From NCBI RefSeq assembly GCF_000756615.1, contig NZ_CP009288.1, positions 1,860,001 through 1,924,000 of the forward strand: DNA of 64,000 nucleotides, in the 5' to 3' direction. This document shows positions 18,318 through 26,873 of the stretch, piece after piece. The position numbers were made by a program, and so were the translations under genes. Position 1 is the first letter of the stretch. Each line of letters opens with the position of its first letter. This stretch comes from Paenibacillus durus (GTDB lineage: Bacteria; Bacillota; Bacilli; Paenibacillales; Paenibacillaceae). A model generated the notes under the pieces. It was not told the origin of the DNA. It worked only from the letters and a program-made list of their open reading frames with translations, and did not search any database.

Positions 18318-18362
18318 CGAGAAACGGTACCGTCCCTAAAAGGACGGCGAAGCCGTTTCTTC
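18318..18362 (+). other. compact two-stem hairpin element of unknown role
   Basis: AGAAACGG (18320-18327) pairs with CCGTTTCT (18353-18360). Inside, CGTCC (18331-18335) pairs with GGACG (18342-18346) around a CTAAAA loop. The internal loop is asymmetric: TAC on one side, GCGAAG on the other. No T-run follows, so it is not an intrinsic terminator. It may be a dispersed palindromic repeat or a structured RNA. The surrounding 18263-18461 has no gene; downstream is only an 11-codon start-like frame (ATG 18452) that looks like a truncated gene head. Confidence 0.55.
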
Positions 18363-18461
18363 TGGAAAGTCAATGTTTGTAACTTATTATTCATCATTCT
18401 ATCATTTTCAGGTAGAATAAGTGCAAATATTGGATTGAAGGGGAAGGCCGAATGAAGAAGA

Positions 18462-18653
18462 TCAAAAAAGTTCAGACACTAGCCTAACCAAGATTTTCTC
18501 GGTATCTTTTACAGGATTCACAACCCCCGGATTTTCTAGCGAGCCTACTTCAGTAGATATAAAAATATCTTCTGGATCCTCACTACTATCCAGTGCAAGC
18601 CCTAACCGTTGACTCTTGGATGATAGCGGAAAACACAAATAGTCGCACGACAA
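18462..18653 (-). pseudogene. 63-codon orphan fragment
   Basis: The frame reads LGLALDSSEDPEDIFISTEV and ENPGVVNPVKDTEKILVRLV, which looks like genuine protein sequence, probably the C-terminal remnant of a longer gene. It begins at a TTG inside a terminator hairpin, so there is no plausible promoter or ribosome site. The family is not recognised. Confidence that it is a functional gene is low. Confidence 0.3.
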
Positions 18654-18682
18654 AGAGAACAGCCCGCAAGCTGTTCTCTTTC
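18653..18682 (-). terminator. strong hairpin downstream of the collagen-like gene
   Basis: AAAGAGAACAGC pairs perfectly with GCTGTTCTCTTT across a CCGCAA loop. It lies 10 bp after the stop of the collagen-like gene on the minus strand and could act in both directions. Confidence 0.8.
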
Positions 18683-18692
18683 ACTGTCTGCC

Positions 18693-19079
18693 TTAGAAGC
18701 AGGTGAACGAGCGAATCTGATTCAAATCAATGCCGAAGTACGCCCAGAAGAAACCGAACCATCTGAACCCAGCAATAGAATTACGCCCGACGAATACCGG
18801 GTAGAACCAAAATTGCTCGCCGTTGTTCAGCCAAATGTATGTGTTGCGGAACAGGCAGCGTCTGATCCCGCCGGGGTCGATGGCAAATGTGGTGGCCGAC
18901 ATTTGCGGTACGAATTGCGGTGGAGGAGCCGTCGGCGCTTGAACACCTGCCGGTGCACCTCCCGGAAGTCCCGGAGTCCCGGGAAATCCACCTGGAAACC
19001 CCGGTCCTCCCGGCATGCCAGGTCCGCCCGGGAACCCTGGAAATCCTTGGCCGGTTCCCGGCGTTGGAAAAAATCCCAT
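18693..19079 (-). CDS. collagen-like Gly-Pro-rich protein with a conserved C-terminal domain
   Basis: A 128-aa protein. Residues ~5-45 are a Gly-Pro-Phe-rich tract with GFPGFPGGPGMPGG-type repeats. Residues ~60-128 form a compact domain with IDPGGIRRCLFRNTYIWL, FWFYPVFVGRNSIAGFRW and a C-terminal RSFTCF. This two-part plan is found in small proteins of spore formers that I recall being annotated only as hypothetical or coat-related. A spore-surface location is therefore an inference. The ribosome site AAAGGAG precedes the ATG. Two cysteines (in RRCLF and the final TCF) could crosslink. Confidence 0.75.
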   Translation of the reverse strand: MGFFPTPGTGQGFPGFPGGPGMPGGPGFPGGFPGTPGLPGGAPAGVQAPTAPPPQFVPQMSATTFAIDPGGIRRCLFRNTYIWLNNGEQFWFYPVFVGRNSIAGFRWFGFFWAYFGIDLNQIRSFTCF

Positions 19080-19363
19080 ATGTGATCGCTCCTTTCAATG
19101 TGTAGGCATAATCATCATATGCATTCGCGGAAAGGGCGCTTGGGCGAATGCCAAGAAAAAATCCCCGCCCAGCCGAAGCTGAACGGTAGTGAAATTAAGC
19201 CGCCTTTTTATCAATAATAAGATCTAACATAGGCATTATCAGAAAACTTGGCCCTACTTATGATTCGGTTCAACTTACTTCATTCACTTATAAAGCAAAT
19301 TCCATAAAGGAATCGTCTTCCGTAGATATTTTGAGATTCGCGGATGAAAGAAGGAGCATGTCC

Positions 19364-20221
19364 TCAGGTGCGCTCACCAAGAAATTCGTGTTTGTAAATC
19401 GCATTAATTCTTTCCAAAATGTTCCGCGCTTGATCTTTAAATTTTAAATTTGCAACCTGACCTTTCAGCAAAAACACGCCGGTCTCATTACGGTGTTCCC
19501 CGAGGGCCCCCTCATACAACAGGTTCGCGCCGTGGGTAGTCGGAGAGAAAAACAGCTTCATTAGCAAATTAACCACTATGGGCAGTCCGGATTTTGTTCC
19601 TTTTCTTAGTGTATTATTGCCACCCGGGTCAACGCTGCGGATCTTAATGCCTTCCTTGGCAAGCTGCGATGCGATAGCCTGAGTCCACAGCGAAAGCGCC
19701 AGCTTTGAAGTGGCATAAGGACCGAGCAGTTTGCGGAAGGTTTTGGGGCGTTCCAGGATTTCGATATTAAACTCTTTCACATAGTTAAGTGCTGAAGATG
19801 AGGTATTGACCACCGTTTTTAAGCCGCCGTTTTTTAAGAGTTCCTTCAATTCCATCAGAATGATATACGGAACGACCGTCATCAGTTCATAATGTTTCTC
19901 ACGCCTTTGTTTCGAATAACTTAGCTCGGGAAAGCTCCCGCCGGCATTGTTGAACAAGATGTCGATCCGCCGCTCCTTTCCTTTGATCTCTTCCAAAGTA
20001 CGTCTCAGGCTGGCATAATCGGCGAGATCCGCTATTTTATAAATGCGAAGCCATCCATTATTGATAGCTTTTTGGATTCTCATATCATCCGCAGGAAAGT
20101 CGGAACGGTTCAAAGCAACCACCTGCCATTCCTCCGACAGCAACTTCCGTGTTAATTCCAACCCGATCCCGTTGCTTGCGCCTGTAATCAGTGCGATATT
20201 TTCACGTTGGTTCGTGTTCAT
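19364..20221 (-). CDS. short-chain dehydrogenase/reductase
   Basis: A 285-aa SDR. The start at 20221 has AGGAGG; the open frame extends further but overlaps the promoter and operator. Motifs: cofactor loop TGASNGIGLEL, NNAGG, the catalytic Ser in NTSSSALN and Tyr-Lys in YATSKLALSLW, followed by SVDPGG. It is divergent from a merR gene, and its own promoter carries a MerR-type operator. Regulated oxidoreductases of this kind commonly detoxify aldehydes or other electrophiles; the substrate is unknown. Confidence 0.9.
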   Translation of the reverse strand: MNTNQRENIALITGASNGIGLELTRKLLSEEWQVVALNRSDFPADDMRIQKAINNGWLRIYKIADLADYASLRRTLEEIKGKERRIDILFNNAGGSFPELSYSKQRREKHYELMTVVPYIILMELKELLKNGGLKTVVNTSSSALNYVKEFNIEILERPKTFRKLLGPYATSKLALSLWTQAIASQLAKEGIKIRSVDPGGNNTLRKGTKSGLPIVVNLLMKLFFSPTTHGANLLYEGALGEHRNETGVFLLKGQVANLKFKDQARNILERINAIYKHEFLGERT

Positions 20222-20267
20222 TGTACGTCTCCTCCTGAAGTCGGGATATTTCCCCCTGATAGCGCAC

Positions 20268-20298
20268 ATTCTATAACTTGGAGTCGACTCCAAGTCAA
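20268..20298 (-). promoter_or_regulatory. MerR-type promoter of the SDR gene
   Basis: On the minus strand a -35 TTGACT (20298-20293) and a -10 TAGAAT (20273-20268) are 19 bp apart. The spacer covers the perfect 18-bp palindrome CTTGGAGTCGACTCCAAG (20277-20294). A 19-bp spacer with a central operator is the hallmark of MerR-activated promoters. Confidence 0.85.
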
Positions 20299-20336
20299 GG
20301 CACGTAAGCAAAGTTTTTGTCCTAAGGATAAGAGAC

Positions 20337-20367
20337 TTGACTTGGAGCCAGCACCAAGATGTATAAT
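20337..20367 (+). promoter_or_regulatory. MerR-type promoter of the merR gene
   Basis: A -35 TTGACT (20337-20342) and a -10 TATAAT (20362-20367) are 19 bp apart. The imperfect operator CTTGGAGCCAGCACCAAG (20341-20358) shares its CTTGGAG and CCAAG half-sites with the SDR operator, implying autoregulation. Confidence 0.83.
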
Positions 20368-20400
20368 GCACAAAAAAAGCAATCTCCGGGAGGGAACAGG

Positions 20401-20907
20401 ATGATGGCAGAGCAAACCTTTACAATGAAGCAAACCGCCGAGCAAACCGGAATTTCCGAGGATACGATCCGTTATTACGAAAAGATCGCGCTGCTACCCC
20501 GGGCGGACCGGAAGGACAACGGGCACCGCATCTACCGGCAGGAGGACATCAATACGATCCGGCTGATATCCTGCCTGAAAAAAACGGGGATGCCGCTGGA
20601 GAAAATGCGGCCGTTTTTGGCGGTTTCCGCCGACACCGATCCCGCGGAATATCCCGAACTGGTGGAGCACATAAGGAGCCACCGGGAAAATATCGTCAGC
20701 CAAATCGCCTCGCTGCAGCAGGTCGTCGATTTTATCGACATGAAGCTGGAGGAGGGAAGATACCGCCGGGACTGCTCAGATGAAAGCCAGGACGGCGTGT
20801 CGGAGAAACTGAGGGGGGAACCGAAATCAAAGCCCGTCTCACCTGTTGAGATGAGTTATTTTTCTGTATCAGCCAAAACGGGAAAGCCACCGGCTTCCGT
20901 AAAATAA
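20401..20907 (+). CDS. MerR family transcriptional regulator
   Basis: A 168-aa regulator starting at ATG 20401 after GGAGGG. The N-terminal winged helix-turn-helix reads MKQTAEQTGISEDTIRYYEK and GHRIYRQEDINTIRLI. A dimerisation coiled coil follows at about residues 75-115 (LVEHIRSHRENIVSQIASLQ). The C terminus (residues 125-168) is polar and lacks the cysteine pairs of metal sensors, so the signal is more likely an electrophile or small organic compound. The divergent SDR and the two operators make it the local regulator of the pair. Confidence 0.9.
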   Translation: MMAEQTFTMKQTAEQTGISEDTIRYYEKIALLPRADRKDNGHRIYRQEDINTIRLISCLKKTGMPLEKMRPFLAVSADTDPAEYPELVEHIRSHRENIVSQIASLQQVVDFIDMKLEEGRYRRDCSDESQDGVSEKLRGEPKSKPVSPVEMSYFSVSAKTGKPPASVK

Positions 20908-21017
20908 GCTCGAAACATCATAAGAGAGAAAGTGCAGGAGACTTTGGCGGCCTTAAGAAATATCTATGCTCTAAGCACCTTAATGAGTGCTTGAAATATA
21001 CATTAGCATATAAAGTC

Positions 21018-21048
21018 AAAACCACTCCTAAAGAATGGAGTGGTTTTC
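21018..21048 (-). terminator. bidirectional terminator between merR and the APH-like gene
   Basis: AAAACCACTCC pairs perfectly with GGAGTGGTTTT across TAAAGAAT. It lies after the APH-like stop on the minus strand and can also end merR transcripts. Confidence 0.8.
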
Positions 21049-21077
21049 TATCGTTTTCTTTACCTCAATGCAAGAAG

Positions 21078-22043
21078 CTAGTATGCAAGTAAGTCCAATG
21101 TTTTTTCAATTTCGGTGTCAATAGCAAGACCCCACCCTTCGGGAATATTAGGTTTATTTATTAGATGGAGCATGGTCGCTACATCAGCAATCTTTGAATA
21201 GATATACCATTCTTTAGGTAAAGGCTCTTTTGCCTTACTGTTATAGCCTTCAAAAAAAGCGGAGATGGTTTCTGTACCGATATATCTTTCGACATTAGTT
21301 CTTGTCCTAAAAAATTTACCTATATCATAAAACACAGGTGCAGAAAAACAATACTCATAATCTATAAAACAGGTTTGCAATGAAGGGGTAACAATGATAT
21401 TAGAAAAAATGAAATCACCATGAGAAAAAACATGTTTTGAAGCAACTTGTTTTAATAACTCTGCATTGCAGTTAATAAAATGGAGGAATTTCTCTTTTGT
21501 TGAAGGTTTAATATGTATACCAGCTAATCCATTAAAAAGAGTGTGATACTGGCTCGTTATAGGTTCAAAATTTTCTTTAATACGCAAATTTTCATCAAGT
21601 AGTGCCATATGCGTGTATTCAGTTTGATGTAACAATGCCAGAGAACCGCTAATACTGCGAACAACACTATTAGGAAATCCATTGTTCTCGGTAATAAATT
21701 CTCCAAGAGTAAAACCTTCAATAAATTCCATGATTATGTAAGAGTTAGGAATTAATTGCTTGCTATTGTCAAAGAAATAAATTTCGGGGACTCGTATCAT
21801 TGTTCTCGCATAGTTATACGCTGCGATTTCAAGTTGGCTGTGGTCATTGTTAAGTGGATAAATCCTTAACACATACTTTTTCGTATTGCCTTCTAACTGT
21901 ACAACATAATTGCTTGTACTCATCCCCCTAGTTAACGGAGCAATGCTGTTAATGATTGCTTTTCGATTAAACGTTGTAACTAATGATTCTAATGTATTAG
22001 AAGCTAAGGTTTGAAATTCAAATAGTCTTTCATCTTTACTCAA
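21078..22043 (-). CDS. aminoglycoside phosphotransferase-fold kinase
   Basis: A 321-aa APH/choline-kinase-like protein. The catalytic loop HGDFIFSNIIV and the metal-binding FIDYEY are clear, as are the nucleotide-binding lobe strand KKYVLRIYP and the hinge YIIMEFIEGFTLGEFI. The start is a TTG at 22043 with GGAGG upstream. Family members phosphorylate antibiotics or small metabolites. The sequence is AT-richer than its neighbours, suggesting recent acquisition. Resistance activity cannot be inferred from sequence alone. Confidence 0.85.
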   Translation of the reverse strand: MSKDERLFEFQTLASNTLESLVTTFNRKAIINSIAPLTRGMSTSNYVVQLEGNTKKYVLRIYPLNNDHSQLEIAAYNYARTMIRVPEIYFFDNSKQLIPNSYIIMEFIEGFTLGEFITENNGFPNSVVRSISGSLALLHQTEYTHMALLDENLRIKENFEPITSQYHTLFNGLAGIHIKPSTKEKFLHFINCNAELLKQVASKHVFSHGDFIFSNIIVTPSLQTCFIDYEYCFSAPVFYDIGKFFRTRTNVERYIGTETISAFFEGYNSKAKEPLPKEWYIYSKIADVATMLHLINKPNIPEGWGLAIDTEIEKTLDLLAY

Positions 22044-22462
22044 CTCTTTGCAACCTCCTTTTATTGCTAGATTGATGCCTTATGAACCCTTAATAACATT
22101 GTACCATATACTGGAATTGACATATTATCGTGTCGCTAACCGTGCTTCTTGTCAATCCTGCGAATCATCAACTGGTGAAATAACGCCGTTAAGCTGCTTG
22201 CGGACACACTTTAGCTGTAGCCAGATTTAGACCTGCATGGCGAAGCAAGGCATTTCCGTGCGCATGACCGCTTAGATCACCGGCTTCCCCTAACACCCGC
22301 CAAGCTCGTAGCATTTACTCCTCGAATGGAAAGCATCTTCTTGGCAGTAGAGGAAGGGGTCTTTTCTCCAATTATTGATAAAGCAAAAAGCCGACAATTT
22401 GTCGGCTAAAGAGGAGGAGCTTATTCTGCCCGAATGTCCCGAGCTTACTTCACCCAAATGAG
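22044..22462. other. gene-free stretch with the allB terminator
   Basis: No credible gene is seen in this 419-bp stretch. At 22388-22408 AGCCGACAATTTGTCGGCT forms a perfect hairpin; on the minus strand it is followed by a T-run and should terminate the pucI-allB transcript. The rest shows scattered stop codons in all frames and may be gene debris. Confidence 0.6.
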
Positions 22463-23812
22463 CTACCGAACCATTTCACCGGAGCATTCGCCTTGAATGC
22501 CATGCCTACGGTCGTACACCACTTTTCCCCGGCTTAGGGTCATTTGTACAGCGCATTTCAGTGTATGCCCAATGTAAAGGCTGTGCGGATGTTTGGAAAG
22601 CAGATCTTCCTGCTCAACTGTTCGTTCCAGATTCATATCCAACAGGACCAAATCGGCGTCAAAACCGGCAGATATAGCCCCTTTATGAGGATATAACCCA
22701 AACCGCTTGGCCGGATTCGTTGATAGATATTTGGAGATTTGCGGCAGCGGTATATTTCGGTTCAGATGAGCTTCGGTCACCATGGTCTCCAGGGAGAACT
22801 GGCCTCCTGAAATCCCGCCCCAAACTTCAAACATATTATCCGGATGATCAAATTTCATAAAGGAAGGACATGGAGAGTGATCCGAGGTAATCATATCGAT
22901 CTTTCCATTCCCGAGCTGCTCCCATAATTGTTCCTTGGCCTGATTGTTCCGCAGCGGCGGGGCGCATTTGGCGGAAGGGCCGATCCGTTCAAAATCATCT
23001 TCTGTGAACAGCAGGTAATGGGGGCAGGTTTCAAGCGTCACGTCCAATCCGCTTTGCTTCGCGCATTCGATCATTTCCACGGTCTTCGGATGGCTGATAT
23101 GAACAAAATGCAGCGGACAACCCGTCTCTTCAGCATACAGCAAGGCGCGGCTGACCGCTTCCATCTCGGCAAGCGGGGGGCGGGATTCCACATAATCACG
23201 GACCGAGACACGTCCGTTTGAACATTTTTCCCGGGTCAATTCTTGCGTGATTGCCTCACTTTCCGCATGCAGCGCCAGAACTTTATTCAACTTGGATATT
23301 TTTTCCATTCCCCGGTAAAGGGTCATTTCATCCACTCGCCCAAACTCGGAGCCTGCGGAGGACATGAACGCCTTAAAGCCAATGGCCCCCTGTTCCGCCA
23401 TTCCTTCCAGTTCATTCAGGTTCCCCGGGACTAAGCCGCCCCACAGCGCATAATCCACATAAGAATTCCTGTTAGCCAATGATTGTTTTTCAATAAGCGT
23501 GGCTGCGGTTGTCGTGGGGGGATTGCCATTGAGCGGCATGTCAAAATAGGTGGTAATTCCCCCTGCCGCGATCAGCCGGGACCCATTCTGAAACCCTTCC
23601 CAGTCCGCACGGTTCGGCTCATCAAAATGAACATGAATATCGATCATCCCCGGCATGATCGTCAGGCCCGAGGCGTCGATCACGTTCCCGCCGGCGTCGA
23701 TATTTTCGCTTAATTCAACAATAATCCCATCAAGAATGCCGATATCAAGAAGACGCACGCCGTCTTCCAAGACGACGTGCCCTCCTTTAACGACCAGATC
23801 ATGTTTTTTCAA
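22463..23812 (-). CDS. allB: allantoinase
   Basis: A 449-aa cyclic amidohydrolase of the usual AllB/PucH length. It has the metal-binding IDIHVHFDEPNR, the carbamylated-lysine segment GAIGFKAFMSS, LHAESE, HFVHISHPKT and the final ligand in TSDHSPCP. Allantoinase opens the hydantoin ring of allantoin to allantoate in purine degradation. A dihydropyrimidinase is the main alternative, but the adjacent allantoin-type permease favours allantoinase. The start is a TTG at 23812 after GAGGTGATACGAA, only 11 bp beyond the permease stop, so the two form an operon. Confidence 0.88.
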   Translation of the reverse strand: MKKHDLVVKGGHVVLEDGVRLLDIGILDGIIVELSENIDAGGNVIDASGLTIMPGMIDIHVHFDEPNRADWEGFQNGSRLIAAGGITTYFDMPLNGNPPTTTAATLIEKQSLANRNSYVDYALWGGLVPGNLNELEGMAEQGAIGFKAFMSSAGSEFGRVDEMTLYRGMEKISKLNKVLALHAESEAITQELTREKCSNGRVSVRDYVESRPPLAEMEAVSRALLYAEETGCPLHFVHISHPKTVEMIECAKQSGLDVTLETCPHYLLFTEDDFERIGPSAKCAPPLRNNQAKEQLWEQLGNGKIDMITSDHSPCPSFMKFDHPDNMFEVWGGISGGQFSLETMVTEAHLNRNIPLPQISKYLSTNPAKRFGLYPHKGAISAGFDADLVLLDMNLERTVEQEDLLSKHPHSLYIGHTLKCAVQMTLSRGKVVYDRRHGIQGECSGEMVR

Positions 23813-23823
23813 TTCGTATCACC

Positions 23824-25287
23824 TCAAACCGATTTTTGAATGAGGGACTTTTTGCTTTCATTCATTGCCATCTCAGCCGGCGGATGCAGTCTCATCAGGG
23901 CAACATACGTAACGAAAGCAAACAAAACCCCTACAAACCAGGAAATATCGTACAAGTATTTTAGCGAAGGAACAAACTGCCCAATCAGGGATACGAAGGC
24001 TCCAATGGCGGTTGCCACAAATGCGCGGTAGTTATAGCCTTTGTAATACGTATATTTCCCATTTAACTTGTAAAGGTCTTCTACCTCCAGTGTTCGCTTC
24101 CGGATGATGAAGTAATCGGCGAACATGACCCCGGCTACAGGTCCGAGCGCTCCGCCAATGGTGCCCAAGAAGGCAAAGATGCTGGTAGATTGCTCCATCA
24201 TTTTCCACGGTACAGTCAACAAAGACAGGAAAGCCGCAATATATCCTCCGCGCTTGAATGTGATCCATTTCGGGAACAGATTGGCCAGATCGTAAGCAGG
24301 CGAAACAATATTGGCAGCCACATTAACGGAAACCGATGCCATGCACAGCGTAATTACGGAAACAGCAATAATAAACGGATGATTGAAGTATTTGAGAATT
24401 TCCACAACATCCCAGATCGGTTCGCCAAAAGCAACCTGAGAGCCGGACGTAACGGTAATGCTTGCGAAAGCGAATAAAATGAAGGTACCCGGTAATCCCC
24501 AAAATTGTCCCTTGATTTGTTCTTTTTGGGATTTTGCAAAACGGGTGAAATCAGGAATATTTAAAATCAGAGTCGCCCAAATGCCGATGATCCCGGTAAC
24601 AGATGCTACAAACACCCAGAATAGTTCGTTGAATGATTGAAACTTACTCGCCTGAGCATAGATCGGGCCCAGTCCGCCGGCGATGTCAATCGCCCACCAA
24701 ACCATGCCGCCAAAGACGACATACACTAAAGGTCCTGCCCACACCTCAAACTTTTTGATCGACTCCATTCCATGATGCAGGACAAGAACATTCAAACCCC
24801 AGAACAGAAGGAAAGACAGCAGTCCGGGCAGGTGAAGACCAAGCAGATTCCAGTCTCCTCCGAGCGTTCCCCAACCATCCCAGACGTTTAGCAGTAGGAT
24901 GTTAAGCGCGGTGCTTCCGGCAAATGCTTGAATGCCAAACCACATAATGGCAACAAAACCGCGAAGGAGTGCAGGAATATTTGCTCCGAGAACACCATAG
25001 GACGATCGAATAAATACCGGAAACGGAATGGCGTATTTTGCGCCCGCATGCCCATTTAACGAAAGCGCTGCGTACAAAATCAGCGAAGCGACCAGGATTA
25101 CCGCCAAAACCTGCCAAGGAGACATGCCGATAGCAATGAGTCCGCCAACAGTCGCATAGGTCGGTATGTTATGAATACAACCCATCCAGATGGAAGCAAA
25201 GTTAAAAGCCTTCCAATTTCGTTCTTCCGGTTTAACCGGTAATAAATCTGTGTTGCTGAGGGACGGAGAAAAATTTTTGGGTTCCAT
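23824..25287 (-). CDS. pucI: NCS1 family allantoin permease
   Basis: A 487-aa nucleobase:cation symporter-1 protein with 12 predicted helices. Family marks include the N-terminal WKAFNFASIWMGCIHNIPTY, RSSYGVLGANIPALLRG, WFGIQAFAGS, NIPDFTRFAKSQ and GPVAGVMFADYFIIRKR. Bacillus PucI imports allantoin. The start at 25287 follows AGGTTGG; the longer frame to 25356 has no ribosome site. It is first in the pucI-allB operon, consistent with scavenging of allantoin as a nitrogen source. Hydantoin or other NCS1 substrates remain possible. Confidence 0.88.
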   Translation of the reverse strand: MEPKNFSPSLSNTDLLPVKPEERNWKAFNFASIWMGCIHNIPTYATVGGLIAIGMSPWQVLAVILVASLILYAALSLNGHAGAKYAIPFPVFIRSSYGVLGANIPALLRGFVAIMWFGIQAFAGSTALNILLLNVWDGWGTLGGDWNLLGLHLPGLLSFLLFWGLNVLVLHHGMESIKKFEVWAGPLVYVVFGGMVWWAIDIAGGLGPIYAQASKFQSFNELFWVFVASVTGIIGIWATLILNIPDFTRFAKSQKEQIKGQFWGLPGTFILFAFASITVTSGSQVAFGEPIWDVVEILKYFNHPFIIAVSVITLCMASVSVNVAANIVSPAYDLANLFPKWITFKRGGYIAAFLSLLTVPWKMMEQSTSIFAFLGTIGGALGPVAGVMFADYFIIRKRTLEVEDLYKLNGKYTYYKGYNYRAFVATAIGAFVSLIGQFVPSLKYLYDISWFVGVLFAFVTYVALMRLHPPAEMAMNESKKSLIQKSV

Positions 25288-25640
25288 TCCAACCAACCTT
25301 TCTTTAAATGTTAGTGATATTAACATGTTCGGGCAAGCAAACCTTCTTGATGGCATTAGTATAAGGCAAAAATTTTAATTATTCATTATTTAAACTCAAC
25401 AAAAGAAAATTAGAAAATTATTCACTTTGCATAAAAAAATGAGGGGGGATAGGTAATTATTGAAGATTAAGGAAGGTTATCAGATATTAACGAGTTGGCC
25501 GATTCCTTGAAATGTAAGAAAAACTGCCGCTAAAACGAGGTCTATCTTTCGTGGGAGTAATGCATTGGTAGAAGTTTTTTATTTGCAAGTTATATATTGT
25601 TACATGATTAACTTGGAATTGAGGAAGGACAGAACCGGCC
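25288..25640. other. AT-rich upstream region of pucI
   Basis: About 350 bp without a gene. It is AT-rich with several T/A runs near 25370-25440, likely the pucI promoter area. No operator or riboswitch could be recognised. Confidence 0.4.
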
Positions 25641-25644
25641 TAAA

Positions 25645-25685
25645 ATGAAAAACAGCGCCAGCCTGGTGGCTGGCGCTGTTTTGCT
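25645..25685 (-). terminator. strong terminator after the nucleotidyltransferase gene
   Basis: AACAGCGCCAGCC (25651-25663) pairs perfectly with GGCTGGCGCTGTT (25668-25680) across TGGT, with T-runs on both strands. It directly follows the minus-strand stop at 25688. Confidence 0.9.
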
Positions 25686-25687
25686 GC

Positions 25688-26686
25688 TTAATTGAAACCT
25701 CGAACGTTACAGTATTTCTTGAGCAGGTTATGAGTATCCAGCATGAATTCTTTTTTGACATTCATTCCTTCCGGGGAGAGGCCAAGCCGGTTGTACAGTT
25801 CGTCTTTGTAAGACGTCCACCATCCGGTGCGTCCGGTATCCTGGGTGATCCGATAGTCCGCAAGCGATATCCATTCGAGGATGGGGTGGATGGCTTCTTT
25901 ATGGAAGCCTTCTTCAATGAGCTGTTTGATTCCATTATAATGGTAATCTCTTTTGGGCGGATTGATCCCGTGGTAATCGGCAGTTTGGACTTTTATACAG
26001 TAGTCATACGTTTCCATCATTCTTGTTGAAAAGTGCAATGCTTCGTTCTTTGTTATGCCGCGGCATCCAAATAATAGCTCGAACATCCCGGCATCGCTAT
26101 TCGCGCCAAGCAGCTCCAGGGATCGTTTGGCTTGAATGAGCAGCTTTCTTGCGCTGGGATCGAGGGTGCAGGCAGCCAGCGGGATTAAAGCGATGGTCCG
26201 GTATTGCATAAAAGAACGAATAAAATCTCCGAATTGATCCGTTTGGATCGCCTGCTCTAATGATCTTGATTTATTTTCCCAAAGCAGCTTCACCCTTCTT
26301 AAAACATAGTCCTTCTTCTCCAGATCAGGAATTACCTGATTTTTCAGTTCGCCGAACCAGCCGTGGGGGTCATATAAAATTATCGAGTTTTTAATGTTAT
26401 GCGGCTTGGAAAAATGGCACATGATCTCTTCAAAATCATTATAGTGCTCATACGGTTCCCAGACCCAATCCACCGCGATCCCCTCTTCAAGCGTTGCATA
26501 CATTTTGAAATCGCGTAAGGTATCCTTATAAATGAAATGCAGATCAATATCTGAATGGGCATCCGAGTCCCCTCTGCCAACGGACGAGCAGACAAATATG
26601 GATAATACGTCGTTCTTATACAAATCCAAAGATTTCATGACTAGCCTCTGTGCAACCTCTGCCCTTAACCGGCTGTGAATATTCAA
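25688..26686 (-). CDS. aminoglycoside nucleotidyltransferase-like protein
   Basis: A 332-aa protein with an N-terminal nucleotidyltransferase fold: FVCSSVGRGDSDAHSDIDLH carries the GS-like and DxD catalytic motif, followed by a third acid in IAVDWVWEP. The C-terminal helical region (about residues 150-320) fits ANT-type enzymes. The start is a TTG at 26686 placed seven bases after GGAGG; a longer open frame runs through a terminator hairpin and is not coding. Enzymes of this type adenylylate aminoglycosides, though chromosomal members may act on other substrates. A structured leader precedes the gene, which suggests inducible expression. Confidence 0.82.
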   Translation of the reverse strand: MNIHSRLRAEVAQRLVMKSLDLYKNDVLSIFVCSSVGRGDSDAHSDIDLHFIYKDTLRDFKMYATLEEGIAVDWVWEPYEHYNDFEEIMCHFSKPHNIKNSIILYDPHGWFGELKNQVIPDLEKKDYVLRRVKLLWENKSRSLEQAIQTDQFGDFIRSFMQYRTIALIPLAACTLDPSARKLLIQAKRSLELLGANSDAGMFELLFGCRGITKNEALHFSTRMMETYDYCIKVQTADYHGINPPKRDYHYNGIKQLIEEGFHKEAIHPILEWISLADYRITQDTGRTGWWTSYKDELYNRLGLSPEGMNVKKEFMLDTHNLLKKYCNVRGFN

Positions 26687-26873
26687 ACAATTACCTCCCT
26701 TAAAATAACGTTTTGGTGAACGCAAAAAAACCGCAGAAAACCAGGGACTTGATCTTTCACACAAGTCGCCTGGCGCCTGCGGCCCCAAACGGTAGGCATC
26801 CAATCTGGATGCGTCCGGCTATTGCCGGATTTACATAGCTCGATGATAATACAGTTTTGTACCGAAGGTCAAC
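26687..26873 (-). promoter_or_regulatory. promoter and leader RNA with terminator upstream of the nucleotidyltransferase gene
   Basis: On the minus strand a -35 TTGACC (26873-26868) and a -10 TATCAT 18 bp later precede a ~145-nt leader. In order it contains a stem CCGGCAATAGCCGG, a stem GCATCCAGATTGGATGC, and a compound hairpin closed by CCGCAG (26782-26777) with CTGCGG (26736-26731), whose inner arm pairs CCAGG and GACTTG with CAAGTC and CCTGG. A seven-T run follows. This full terminator before the start codon implies attenuation control. No known riboswitch class was recognised. Confidence 0.7.

Noticed and set aside
18960..19070. Short tandem CCNGGN-type repeats that look like a repeat array
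   Set aside because: They encode the Gly-Pro collagen-like tract of the minus-strand gene. There are no spacers, so it is not CRISPR.
22230..22380. Possible small gene between the APH-like and allantoinase genes
   Set aside because: Frames are short, with no ribosome site and no recognisable protein; only the terminator hairpin is supported.
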